From: a virus | Length of the DNA stretch: 44,017 bases | IMG/VR virus record: IMGVR_UViG_3300036845_000140 | Location: 1-44,017 of that record | Reading direction: 5' to 3' (one strand) | Shown: positions 1-7,680 of the stretch, in pieces | Numbering within the stretch: the stretch's first letter is position 1 | Layout: each line of letters starts with the position of its first letter | The notes under the pieces: model-generated | Told to the model about the DNA's origin: nothing | Databases searched by the model: none | Seen by the model: the letters and a program-made list of their open reading frames with translations, nothing else | Position numbers and translations under genes: made by a program

Positions 1-127
1 GGCCGCGATCGTAAGCATCCTTCGCCACCGGATCGCCCTGCCAGGCCTTGAGCGCGCCCGTCAGTGACCGGCCGATCATGCCTTCCGGCATGGCGGCGTC
101 GATCTCGTTCTGCTGGTCCTCCTCGCC
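1..127. repeat. Terminal redundancy, copy 1 (circular join)
   Basis: These 127 bases are identical to 43891-44017. The reading frame of the large virion gene continues perfectly across the join: the frame ending at 42044 reads through 44017 (equal to 127) and on to an ATG at 463. This is what a circular or circularly permuted phage contig looks like when an assembler leaves an overlap. The unique genome length is therefore 43,890 bp. It should not be read as a biological direct terminal repeat without end mapping. Confidence 0.95.
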
Positions 128-463
128 CTTTGGCACCAGGGTCTGCCCAGCTTCCTGAGCGCCGACCCCAGCCGGCAGGGTTCCCATCGTGATGGCGTCC
201 ATCGCGCCTGCGCCCGCCGCCTCGCCCGAGCCTACCGTCCTGGTGGCCTTCGGTTGTGGCGGCTGATAGTCGGGCGCGCCGGCCCACGGATCAGCGCCCG
301 GCGCGCCTGCGGTACCACCGGCTGGCGACGGCGCCACATAGTCAGGCGCACCGGACCATTCGTCTGGCGACCCGCCGGGCGTGCTCTTGACCGCAATCCC
401 TGCCGGTATAGGAGGTGGCTCGCCGCCCTTGGGATAAACGGTGACGTGAAGCTGATCGGTCAT
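1..463 (-). CDS. Large internal virion (ejection-type) protein, N-terminal part
   Basis: This is the start of a 769-residue protein that continues at 43890-42044 across the circular join. The ATG at 463 overlaps the TGA of the upstream gene (ATGA, 460-463). The first 124 residues are Pro/Gly-rich and disordered and contain two copies of a W-x-GAPDY motif (EWSGAPDY, PWAGAPDY), followed by an acidic Gln-rich stretch. Its position after other ejection-type genes and before the tail fibre suggests a protein carried in the virion and released into the cell with the DNA. That role is inferred from position and composition; no catalytic motif is visible. Confidence 0.85.
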   Translation of the reverse strand, partial: MTDQLHVTVYPKGGEPPPIPAGIAVKSTPGGSPDEWSGAPDYVAPSPAGGTAGAPGADPWAGAPDYQPPQPKATRTVGSGEAAGAGAMDAITMGTLPAGVGAQEAGQTLVPKGEEDQQNEIDAAMPEGMIGRSLTGALKAWQGDPVAKDAYDRG

Positions 464-2010
464 CGCGTCATTTTCAGATGCTGGCCGGTCATGTCGGAAT
501 AGGGCGTGCCCGCCGGCAATCCGGCGGCGTCGGCTTCAGCCGGCGTTCGGAACCGCTGCGGCGCAATTATGCGCGTGTCGTTCAGCTCGGCCGGCGAGAA
601 CAGCGGGTTTTTCGTGTCGTGATCCACCACCGCCTGCTCGAAACCGCCGTCGATGCGCCCCTTGCCCGGCCCGGTCTTGGACGAATATTGCTGCGCCATG
701 GTGGCGATCTGCTGATTGCGCGCATAGTTGCGATCCGCGATCTCGATCAGCATGCGGTTGGTCGCGGGCGTGTAGTCCTTGTTCGCGATTGCTTGCTGGA
801 TGATCCGCATCTCCGCGACGCGCACCGGGCCGGTCCCAGCCATTGCCCGGATCTGCGACAGCGCCAAGTCCTGCACCGCCTTGCCGAACGCCTCCTGCGG
901 GTTGGCCGCATCGGGCTTGCCTCCCAGAGCCACCGTCCACTGACGGTACTTCTGCACGATGCCGGCGCCCGCGCCCGAGTAGAACTGCGGATCGGCCATG
1001 ATCGATTTGATGAGCGCGAGCTTGGGACGCTCGGTCTGCGCCTCCTTGTTGCCGGTGCTAATTTCGCCCTGCATTTTCACGAAGCGTTTGGCGTCTTCCT
1101 TGCCGTACTCGATGGCGCCTTCGCTGGCCGCGACATCGTTACCTTGGCCGGTGAGGCGCGCGGTCTTGACCGCGTCGGGCACCTCCTGCTCCTTCAGGGC
1201 CGCAGCCTGATATTGTTCAATGCGCTTGTCGATGGCCGCGATTTTGTCGTTGAGCGGCTTGACGGTTTCTGGCGTCTGAACGCCGTACTGCGTTTGCGCC
1301 GCAACCCGATCGCGCTCTTGTTGCAATACCTGGATGGCCTTTTGGTAGCGGTCCGCAACCGGAGCCTGCGTCGGCTGCTGCACGGGTTCGGGAGGCGGCT
1401 GATCCTTCGGCACGAAGATGTTGGGATGGTCGCCCTGATCTCGGGCCGGCTGCTCCTGCGGCGCGTTCTGCGCCTCGCGCCTCATCTGTGGCAGACGGCC
1501 GCGCAAGGTCGCGATCTGATCGTCGGTCAACGGGGCATTCGGATCGACCTTGAGAGAGCCTGAGAAGGCCGTCACGAAGCGATCCTCGTCCTGCGGGCTG
1601 ACCGATGCGCGCACCATGCCGCGCACCGAGTTCGGCGGCGGTTCGCTACCCTGCGAGGATTGACTGCCAGCGGGAGCCGGCGCGCCTTCCTCGGGCGGCG
1701 ACGTTAGCGCCCGCGCGTTCCCTTGCTTTGTCTGCATGGTCATCGCCATCTGGATGAACGGCTGCGCCGCCTGCATACCGCCAGCCCTAAGCGCATCGCC
1801 GGCCATTTTGTTGTAGTCGAGCGAGCCGTCAGCGGCCTTCGGGTAATTGCCGTCGCGATAGAGGTTGCGCATGTTCTGCGCAACGCCGCGCTGTTGCCCC
1901 TGCTCGATGTCCTGCGGTATCCGCGCGAGCGCCGAGAAATCGATCGGCGACGGCGCCCACTGCTGGGCAGAGGGCGGCCCTGGGAGCGTTACATTGTCGT
2001 AGGCCGCCAT
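460..2010 (-). CDS. Internal virion / ejection-type protein, 516 aa
   Basis: This 516-residue protein has a Pro/Gln-rich first half and an alpha-helical, coiled-coil-like segment around residues 220-330 (many Gln, Lys and Glu residues). A more conserved-looking helical region follows at about 330-470. There is no signal peptide and no enzyme motif. The ATG directly follows the TAG of the upstream structural gene, and the stop overlaps the start of the 769-aa gene. Large, helical, low-complexity proteins at this point of a P22-like map are usually DNA-ejection proteins. I assign that role by order and composition only. Confidence 0.8.
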   Translation of the reverse strand: MAAYDNVTLPGPPSAQQWAPSPIDFSALARIPQDIEQGQQRGVAQNMRNLYRDGNYPKAADGSLDYNKMAGDALRAGGMQAAQPFIQMAMTMQTKQGNARALTSPPEEGAPAPAGSQSSQGSEPPPNSVRGMVRASVSPQDEDRFVTAFSGSLKVDPNAPLTDDQIATLRGRLPQMRREAQNAPQEQPARDQGDHPNIFVPKDQPPPEPVQQPTQAPVADRYQKAIQVLQQERDRVAAQTQYGVQTPETVKPLNDKIAAIDKRIEQYQAAALKEQEVPDAVKTARLTGQGNDVAASEGAIEYGKEDAKRFVKMQGEISTGNKEAQTERPKLALIKSIMADPQFYSGAGAGIVQKYRQWTVALGGKPDAANPQEAFGKAVQDLALSQIRAMAGTGPVRVAEMRIIQQAIANKDYTPATNRMLIEIADRNYARNQQIATMAQQYSSKTGPGKGRIDGGFEQAVVDHDTKNPLFSPAELNDTRIIAPQRFRTPAEADAAGLPAGTPYSDMTGQHLKMTR

Positions 2011-2907
2011 CTATTTTGCCCCGCCGAAGAAGCCCGCGAGATTGGAGAACATCGATTGCCCGCCGCCGCCAGAACCGCCACCCCCACCGGAGCCGCCGAG
2101 GAAGCCGCCGACCATCGGCATGCCGGCGGCGCCCTCTGCCGCATTGAGGCCGAGGCCCCACAGGTTCTTGCCAGCGGTGAGCGGAGCCAGATCGGCTTGT
2201 GCGTTCGCATTCCCGATGCCGGTCTGCGTCCCGTAGGCCGCATTCCCCTGTGTGGTGTCGCTGGCGTTGAGCTGGCCGCCGGTGCTCAGGTTGGCGCCAG
2301 ATAGCTGGTTGCCGGCATTCATGTTCGCCAAATTGATCTGATTTCCAGCGTTCGTGTTCGCGCCCGCGATGCCGCCCGCCGCCGTCCCGGCCGTGTTGAG
2401 GAACGGCGACAGGTTGCTGATGTAGCTCTGCCATTGATTGTTGGCGAGCCCGCTCGCCTGCTTGAGCGTGTCAACGCTGGTCGCGCCGGAATTGGCGTCT
2501 CCGGTCATCTGGTGCATGCGGGCCAGATTTTGCAGCATCTGGTCCATGTTGAACTGATAGCCTGGGCCAGTCTGGAAGTTGTTGACCGCGCGCGCGTTAC
2601 CGGCCGCACCATTGGCCCCGGTCGCGTCCCCGTAGGCGCCGACACCGGCGTTGCTGGTGGTGGCGAGCGGCTGATAGGCCGCAACCGAATTGTCGCGAGC
2701 GGTCGTGAGCGCGCCGGTCGAGTTGTCGCGCGCCGTGTTTAGCGCATTGGTCGAATTGGCGAGCGACGTGGAAAGCGCCGTTCTGCCCTGGTCGAGGAAT
2801 GGCGTTAGCTGGCTATAGCCCGCGGTGAGCCCGGCCTTCTGGTCAGCCGCCGCCTTGTCTTGCGCATCGGTGGTGAACGGCGCCAGCAAATTATCGAAAA
2901 TCCCCAT
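2011..2907 (-). CDS. Asn/Ala/Gly-rich virion protein, 298 aa
   Basis: The protein is rich in Asn, Ala, Gly and Thr. It carries a repeat near residues 50-80 (TARDNSTGAL then TARDNSVAAY) and ends in a Gly-rich hinge with GGGGG stretches and a short FSNLAGFFGG tail. The N-terminus (MGIFDNLLAPF) is amphipathic. It begins in a TGATG overlap with the gene upstream. It lies between a small tail gene and the 516-aa protein, so a structural or ejection role is likely. The composition resembles pilot or injection proteins of podoviruses, but no specific family can be claimed from sequence alone. Confidence 0.75.
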   Translation of the reverse strand: MGIFDNLLAPFTTDAQDKAAADQKAGLTAGYSQLTPFLDQGRTALSTSLANSTNALNTARDNSTGALTTARDNSVAAYQPLATTSNAGVGAYGDATGANGAAGNARAVNNFQTGPGYQFNMDQMLQNLARMHQMTGDANSGATSVDTLKQASGLANNQWQSYISNLSPFLNTAGTAAGGIAGANTNAGNQINLANMNAGNQLSGANLSTGGQLNASDTTQGNAAYGTQTGIGNANAQADLAPLTAGKNLWGLGLNAAEGAAGMPMVGGFLGGSGGGGGSGGGGQSMFSNLAGFFGGAK

Positions 2908-3161
2908 CAGACCACCCTTACCATCAAGACCGAGCCATTGCGGTACTGCTGGCCTATGCCGATCCCACCTGCGGCCGCCGCCGCATCATTCGCGAAATTC
3001 TGCCACGGCACCGTCGCCGGGTTGGTCACCCCGATGCTGGTCACGTCGGAGAGATAGTTTTTCGCGTAGTTGAGCCACCGCGCGAACATCGGATTCGGTC
3101 GCCCGCCCTGATCGACGATCTCGGTTCCGGGCGGGTTGAGCGGTTGAGCCCCGACTGTCAT
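2907..3161 (-). CDS. Small virion-region protein, 84 aa
   Basis: This 84-residue protein lies between the gp10-like tail gene (ATGA overlap at 3158-3161) and the 298-aa virion protein. The middle contains PMFARWLNYAKN, and the C-terminal half reads like a short beta domain (GQQYRNGSVLMVRVV). Small proteins of this type are common in the head-tail region of alphaproteobacterial podophages. No function is known to me. The tight overlaps on both sides support it as a real gene. Confidence 0.75.
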   Translation of the reverse strand: MTVGAQPLNPPGTEIVDQGGRPNPMFARWLNYAKNYLSDVTSIGVTNPATVPWQNFANDAAAAAGGIGIGQQYRNGSVLMVRVV

Positions 3162-4900
3162 TTGCCCACCTCGCGCGGATCGCTCGACATGGTGCCCCCG
3201 AGGAACATATCGTAGGTAGGATCAGAGCAATCGACGCGCCAGCGCACGCCCTGCGTCCCCGAGAGGCCCCGGCTCTTGACGGAAGCGCGCACGCCCTTGG
3301 TGCGCTGCTGGTTGCCGATCGCCCGAATTGACGGATTGTCCCAGGTCACACCGCCATCCTTTGAACAGGAGATGGCGCACGACGGCGCGATCTTGTTGGC
3401 CGGCGAGGTCACGTCGGTGACGGTACCCCCGGAAACCCAGGCATGGACGAACGGCACCGGAATTTCGATATGCGTGCCGTCGATGACGGTGCCCGCCCAC
3501 GAACCGTTCGCCTCGACCGTGCCGGTGACGCTGGCGACGTTGAACTGATCGCCGGTCCTCATCTGCGCGGTCGAGGTCACCTGCAGGATCACGTTGCCGG
3601 TCACCGGATCGGCTGCGGCCCCGGTCACATTGGTAACGACGTTGTTGACGTTGATCCCGGCGCCAAACACGAAGTCGAAGTCCGCGCGCGCGATCCGCAA
3701 TTGATGCGGGAAATCCTTGACCGGCCCGCTTTCCATCCGCGCGAGGAGCGGAGCGCCGTCCTCGGTGAAGTTGGTCGGGTCGCTAAACAGTAGGTTGCCC
3801 GAATAGATATCACCCAGGAGCCACTTGCCGAAAGCGTTGTGGCCGCCGGTCCCTCTCCATCGACCCTGCAATCCGGTAGCGGCGTTCAGGCTCGTGCGCT
3901 CAGACCACTTCATGGTCGAAAGGTTGATCTCCCAGGTCCAGTTTGGGGAGGAAAGCGTCCAGAACTTCTTGCCGTCCTCGATCCGAACCCCTGCTTCGAG
4001 CTGCTGGCCGGCGCGCACCGCAGCCCCGATAAGCGTATTGAGCGCAGGCGGCGAGATCGAGGGACCGGGTTGCAGCGTGTTGTAGACCAGCCGATAGACG
4101 GCAAAGTCCTGCGCCACCCACATCAGATCCTGAAACCCAGTCTCCCACCCGGCGATCGCATTGGCCTGCACCAAGCCGAACGGCAACGTCATGAATTTGC
4201 TGTAGGGGTAGGCCGGGAACGCCGCCGCTGTATCACTCCACACCTCGCATCCGCCGGTGGTGAAGAAGTACGCCATCCCATTGTAGGGGATGCCGCGCAG
4301 CAAGGTGACATCCGATAGGCTTTGCAGCTTGACGAAGGTCAGCGCGTTTTGCGTCAGCGCATTGACGCCAGAACCGAACACCCGACCATCCGCGATGGTG
4401 AAATGAAAAATGCCATCCTGATAGAAGACGCTATTGGGCGCCGGGAGGTTACCACCACCGTTATAGGCTGCCGGCGCGCCGCCCCCGGTCGAGGAGAAGG
4501 CGCCTACGGCTGGATCAACCACCACCACATCGATCGAGCCCGCAAGGTCGCGCGCGATGCTCACCTTGGCGGTGCCGTTGACCGTCCCGAGCACGGTCAC
4601 GACCCCGCCGGCGTCAATCGTGAGCAGTTCGTTGGCCCATACCTCGTATGAGATGTTGTTGACGATCAGGCCGCCCCGGTAGCCGGTCTGTGTGGTCGCA
4701 GCGTGGCGGGTCAACCCGGCGCACCGGCGCCACCCGTAAGGCGCCGGTCCCGTCTTTGGCTGCGGCTCGCCCAGGGCCTCGACATATCGGTTGATGATCC
4801 GCCCGCTGCTCTCCTGGTTGTTATCGCGCCCAGCCTCCAGGTTCGAGCCAGGGAACGAGGAGAGCGGAAAGGGAACCGGCGAGGGCGGGCGCGCGACCAT
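3158..4900 (-). CDS. P22 gp10-like tail hub / packaged-DNA stabilisation protein
   Basis: This is a 580-residue beta-rich protein. The opening region (RIINRYVEALG, then a segment on a defined interval of GLIVNNISYEVW and VTVLGTVNGTAKVSIARD) follows the pattern of the P22 gp10 packaged-DNA stabilisation family. A later FFTTGGCEVWSDTAAAFP segment matches the family's TEIWYD-type motif. In P22, gp10 joins the head-to-tail adaptor and helps close the portal after packaging. The ATG at 4900 overlaps the TGA of the gp4-like gene. The C-terminal third holds an inserted-looking beta domain (around TGDQFNVASVTGTVEANG) of the kind found in appendage proteins. Confidence 0.75.
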   Translation of the reverse strand: MVARPPSPVPFPLSSFPGSNLEAGRDNNQESSGRIINRYVEALGEPQPKTGPAPYGWRRCAGLTRHAATTQTGYRGGLIVNNISYEVWANELLTIDAGGVVTVLGTVNGTAKVSIARDLAGSIDVVVVDPAVGAFSSTGGGAPAAYNGGGNLPAPNSVFYQDGIFHFTIADGRVFGSGVNALTQNALTFVKLQSLSDVTLLRGIPYNGMAYFFTTGGCEVWSDTAAAFPAYPYSKFMTLPFGLVQANAIAGWETGFQDLMWVAQDFAVYRLVYNTLQPGPSISPPALNTLIGAAVRAGQQLEAGVRIEDGKKFWTLSSPNWTWEINLSTMKWSERTSLNAATGLQGRWRGTGGHNAFGKWLLGDIYSGNLLFSDPTNFTEDGAPLLARMESGPVKDFPHQLRIARADFDFVFGAGINVNNVVTNVTGAAADPVTGNVILQVTSTAQMRTGDQFNVASVTGTVEANGSWAGTVIDGTHIEIPVPFVHAWVSGGTVTDVTSPANKIAPSCAISCSKDGGVTWDNPSIRAIGNQQRTKGVRASVKSRGLSGTQGVRWRVDCSDPTYDMFLGGTMSSDPREVGK

Positions 4901-5322
4901 CAGATGTAATCGACCTGAAGTGGCTGCAGCGTCGGCTTCGCCCGGGTCATCATCTTGAGGGACTTCGCCGCAGCGCCCATGCCGACATCGCAGATCGACC
5001 CATCCGGGTTGAGGCCGCCGCCGAGGCCCTCGTTCATCTTGTCGTTTTTCTCCGGTCCGGTGTATCCGAACTTGGAGCACACCTCGCCCGCGATGATGGA
5101 AGCGAGATCCTGAAACCAGGCGCCCGGGACCGCCGCGGTGTCGTAGCTCGACAACGAGATGATCTCGAGCCCCTGGAGCTTTCGCAGGATGCCGTCATAG
5201 GCCGACAGCACGTAATTGAAGTCCTCCGGGTCCGTGGGCTGGCCGCTGGACTTCACGCCCAATTTCGACAGCGCCTCGTCGAAGAGGTCAGTCGTGGTGC
5301 GGTAAGGTCCAGCGTAGGCCAT
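4900..5322 (-). CDS. P22 gp4-like head-to-tail adaptor / tail accessory factor
   Basis: This 140-residue helical protein has the layout DLFDEALSKLGV, then DFNYVLSAYDGILRKLQ, then DLASIIAGEVCSKFG. It matches tail accessory factors that sit under the portal. It is placed directly before the gp10-like gene, as in P22. A hairpin-bearing 136-bp gap separates it from the preceding gene, so it may start a separate transcript or be subject to read-through control. The family call rests on order and helical pattern. Confidence 0.7.
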   Translation of the reverse strand: MAYAGPYRTTTDLFDEALSKLGVKSSGQPTDPEDFNYVLSAYDGILRKLQGLEIISLSSYDTAAVPGAWFQDLASIIAGEVCSKFGYTGPEKNDKMNEGLGGGLNPDGSICDVGMGAAAKSLKMMTRAKPTLQPLQVDYI

Positions 5323-5431
5323 CAGAACGTCTCCAAAAATAAGACGGGGAGCTGCCGCTTAATCGTAGTTGCCAATCGACGGCATTGAAGCTCACATCGA
5401 CCTAGGCCCCAAAGCAACAGCGTCCCCGTCA

Positions 5432-5460
5432 CCGCCCGGCGCCGGGCGGATTGCTTTTTT
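5432..5460. terminator. Perfect 9-bp hairpin with T-run on the plus side
   Basis: CCGCCCGGC (5432-5440) is followed directly by its exact complement GCCGGGCGG (5441-5449), then ATTGC and six Ts (5455-5460). The T-run follows the hairpin on the plus strand, so as an intrinsic terminator it would stop rightward (antisense) transcription. For the leftward genes it is only a strong stem just after the stop of the 234-aa gene. It lies in the 136-bp gap 5323-5458, where no gene is seen. Confidence 0.5.
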
Positions 5461-6163
5461 ATTCGTCTCCGAACTCGTCCTCGATGGTGAAGCGCTGCTT
5501 CACCTTCAGGTCATCGCCGCCGTCGTTCGCCGCGTGCTTGCGGCGCACGTTTCCTCGGAGCATCGAAACCTTCATGTCGAAGAACGGCTTGAGGAACTCA
5601 ACGTCCTCATCCGTGACGCCGCAGCGGTCGCGCATACGCTCCTCGTCGTCCCATCGTTCGAGCATCTCGCGCGGGGTCTGCGGAGCATCCTCGTTGATCG
5701 GCTCGCCGCCCTCGTCGAGGTCGCCGGCCTCGGTGAACCAACATTGTGCCCAGGAGCGGTATTCGTCAGCGGTCTGCGGCCGGCGGCCCTCCGCGAGCTT
5801 CTTGATGAAGCGCGGGTGACCCTCGACCTCGAAATGCGGGTTGCTCTTGGCGAGCTCGCCCATGAACATCCGCACCCGCCGGGTTTGGGTCTTGAGCTCG
5901 CCGTCATCGGTGGTCATGGGCTTGGGGATGTCGTTCTCGACGTAGTGGCGCGGGTTGTCGAGCGACAGCGTCACCGGCTGGTTGGCGACGAACGTGACGC
6001 CGTTCCAGACCGTGCGGGCGCGATCCTCAGGCCCCGGGCGGTACGTCACCTTGAACGACCGCTTTTCCTTCTCCGGTGCCTTCGGCGCCGAATGCTGCGC
6101 CGCCTTCGCTTGCGCCGGCGTCATTTTCGGCCGTCTTGCCAGGTCTGCTGCTGAGTTGGTCAA
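5459..6163 (-). CDS. Head-region protein of unknown function, 234 aa (TTG start)
   Basis: This charged protein has no signal peptide and no recognised enzyme motif. A beta-like segment (KVTYRPGPEDRARTVWNG) is followed by helical Glu/Arg-rich parts and a very acidic end (EDEFGDE). The TTG at 6163 is chosen because GAGGTGAGCC, the extended ribosome-binding motif used all over this genome, lies just before it. This makes the gene overlap the preceding one by 137 bp. An ATG at residue 14 (MTPAQAK) is an alternative. Its place between small decoration-like genes and the gp4-like gene suggests a head-completion or virion role. Confidence 0.7.
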   Translation of the reverse strand: MTNSAADLARRPKMTPAQAKAAQHSAPKAPEKEKRSFKVTYRPGPEDRARTVWNGVTFVANQPVTLSLDNPRHYVENDIPKPMTTDDGELKTQTRRVRMFMGELAKSNPHFEVEGHPRFIKKLAEGRRPQTADEYRSWAQCWFTEAGDLDEGGEPINEDAPQTPREMLERWDDEERMRDRCGVTDEDVEFLKPFFDMKVSMLRGNVRRKHAANDGGDDLKVKQRFTIEDEFGDE

Positions 6164-6494
6164 GGCTCACCTCGTTCTGTTGGTTGTGAACGTGTTCCGG
6201 CGGGGTGCGATCCGCCTCGGTTCCTTCTGGGTCGAGGTCATAGGCCTCGGTCCAAAGCTGTCGCGCCTGGTCGCGCTTCTCTGCGGCCAGGGCCTTCTTC
6301 GATTCGCTGAGCTTGGACACCGGAGCGTCGTCGCCCTCGTGAAACCAGGCATTCTCACGGAGCTTGGCGGCAAGCTGCATGCCAATCTCCGTGCCTTCGT
6401 CCACCTCGACGGCTTGGCCGCCGGGAAACTTCGCCCGCATGACCTCGGTGTCCTGCGGGTCGCCCTCGCGTGGGAGGTAGGTGAATTTCGTCAC
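6027..6494 (-). CDS. Acidic head-region protein, 155 aa
   Basis: The ATG at 6494 overlaps the stop of the 128-aa gene (ATGA). The first 100 residues look like a folded domain (FTYLPREGDPQD, then GTEIGMQLAAKLRENAWF). The last 45 residues are low-complexity and overlap the 5' end of the next gene in another frame. The overlap of 137 bp is unusually long for this genome, so the tail may be unconstrained. The function is unknown; the gene belongs to the capsid-tail block. Confidence 0.65.
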   Translation of the reverse strand: MTKFTYLPREGDPQDTEVMRAKFPGGQAVEVDEGTEIGMQLAAKLRENAWFHEGDDAPVSKLSESKKALAAEKRDQARQLWTEAYDLDPEGTEADRTPPEHVHNQQNEVSLDQLSSRPGKTAENDAGASEGGAAFGAEGTGEGKAVVQGDVPPGA

Positions 6495-6877
6495 GGGATC
6501 ACCGCCGATCGCCAGCCAGAGGACGAGCCGGCCAAATTGTTCGGCACGCGGATGAAGACCGCGCTCTGACCGGCCGGAACGGCGAGGACTTGGTTGACCA
6601 CGCCATTGTTGAACTCGCCCACCGCCGGGAAGGAGTTAATCGAGTTCGGGCCGTCATTGATGATGAAGGTCATCGGGGCGGCGTCCCCGGAGAGGACCGA
6701 CTTCATGATGACGCTGGTGCCGACGGCGCCGCGCGTGATCCGAGTGCCTTCTCCGATGACCGCAGTGGCGCCGGCCTGGACGGTCGAGCCGGCCGCCCCC
6801 CCGGCGGTCTGATCGTCGTCGATGTACCATCCCTGGATAGCCAGGCTGTTCAACAGAGCATTGTTGGCGAGGCTCAT
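6491..6877 (-). CDS. Small beta-rich capsid-associated protein, 128 aa
   Basis: The protein is rich in Gly, Val, Ala and Ile, with segments such as AVIGEGTRITRGAVGTS and QVLAVPAGQSAVFIRVPN that suggest a small beta sandwich. A good ribosome-binding site (AAAGGAGC) precedes the ATG. It is encoded two genes after the major capsid gene and behind a strong hairpin pair. Head decoration or stabilisation is the likely job by position; no family is certain. Confidence 0.65.
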   Translation of the reverse strand: MSLANNALLNSLAIQGWYIDDDQTAGGAAGSTVQAGATAVIGEGTRITRGAVGTSVIMKSVLSGDAAPMTFIINDGPNSINSFPAVGEFNNGVVNQVLAVPAGQSAVFIRVPNNLAGSSSGWRSAVIP

Positions 6878-6903
6878 GCGAGCGCTCCTTTCAAAATGGG
6901 GAT

Positions 6904-6973
6904 GGGCGGCGTGGCCGCACTGTCGTGGACGACAGGGACACGCCGCCCTGCCCGGCCCAAATCCACTTGGGCC
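6904..6973. other. Two strong hairpins between virion genes
   Basis: The outer arms GGGCGGCGTG (6904-6913) and CACGCCGCCC (6939-6948) enclose a second perfect stem, CTGTCGT-GG-ACGACAG (6920-6935). A neighbouring stem, GGCCCAA-ATCCAC-TTGGGCC, lies at 6954-6973. Both occupy the 99-bp gap between two virion genes. No long T-run follows on the minus strand, so they are more likely RNA stabilisers, processing sites or partial attenuators than full terminators. Confidence 0.6.
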
Positions 6974-6976
6974 AGA

Positions 6977-7564
6977 TCAGCAGGCCGGCGAGGTGGCGCC
7001 TTGCGACACGAACACGCACGAGCCGTCATTGGGCGCGAGCCATTCGAGCGCAATCACGGCCTGGCCAGCGGTCGGAGCGGCGCCGGTCTGGGCGTAGACC
7101 GCCCACACGTCGAAGCCGCCATTGGCGCCGGTCGCCGCGATGCCGTTGCCGGTCGCCGCGATGCCGACGTTGGCCGCAACCACGGTGAGCGCGGTCGCGC
7201 CGCCGGTCGCGCCATGGACCGATTGAGCGGCCACGATCTGACCGCCACCGGAAGCCGTGGCAAGTGCCAAGGTGTCGGTGGTCGCGGAGTTGAACGACGT
7301 GATGATCTGCTGCCATGCCCGCAGGAGGAAGGCGTTGTACGGCAGCGCGGCGCGTCGGGTCGAGCAGGTATTCGACACCAGAACGCAGTCGTTGAAGTTG
7401 ACCACGAAGCGCGTGTAATGGACCTGTTGGGTCGGGAAGTACCGCGGCGAGAAGAGCTGCGGGACGAACAGGGCGTAGGCCGTAGCGACCATGGCAACGC
7501 TGGAGACGAACAGGGCAACGGAGGCCGTAAAGGCGCCGCCCACCCGATGGAAGAGCTTCTTCAT
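6977..7564 (-). CDS. Capsid-region protein with N-terminal membrane/signal segment, 195 aa
   Basis: The first 35 residues contain a basic start (MKKLFHRV) and a long hydrophobic stretch (ASVALFVSSVAMVATAYALF), as in a signal anchor. The rest is Ala/Gly/Thr-rich and beta-like, with four Cys (two near residues 60-67, two near the C-terminus). It directly follows the major capsid gene in transcription. A secretion-type leader on a gene in the capsid block is odd but recurs in several genes of this phage. The role is unknown; a virion surface protein or an envelope protein are both possible. Confidence 0.65.
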   Translation of the reverse strand: MKKLFHRVGGAFTASVALFVSSVAMVATAYALFVPQLFSPRYFPTQQVHYTRFVVNFNDCVLVSNTCSTRRAALPYNAFLLRAWQQIITSFNSATTDTLALATASGGGQIVAAQSVHGATGGATALTVVAANVGIAATGNGIAATGANGGFDVWAVYAQTGAAPTAGQAVIALEWLAPNDGSCVFVSQGATSPAC

Positions 7565-7606
7565 GGGAGTGACTTTCGATTGATTGAAGGATGGGCGGAA
7601 GTGAAA

Positions 7607-7656
7607 CGGCGGCGCTGCCTGACACAGCGCCGCCGCCCCTCGGAACCAAGCCGAGG
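7607..7656 (-). terminator. Tandem hairpins downstream of the major capsid gene
   Basis: CGGCGGCGCTG (7607-7617) pairs perfectly with CAGCGCCGCCG (7625-7635) across a 7-base loop. CCTCGG (7638-7643) pairs with CCGAGG (7651-7656). They lie 25-75 bases beyond the capsid stop on the minus strand. Only three Ts follow, so a leaky terminator or mRNA-stabilising structure is more likely than a full stop. The region 7565-7680 holds no gene. Confidence 0.5.
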
Positions 7657-7680
7657 TGAGGCGACTTGGCCCCTACCTCA

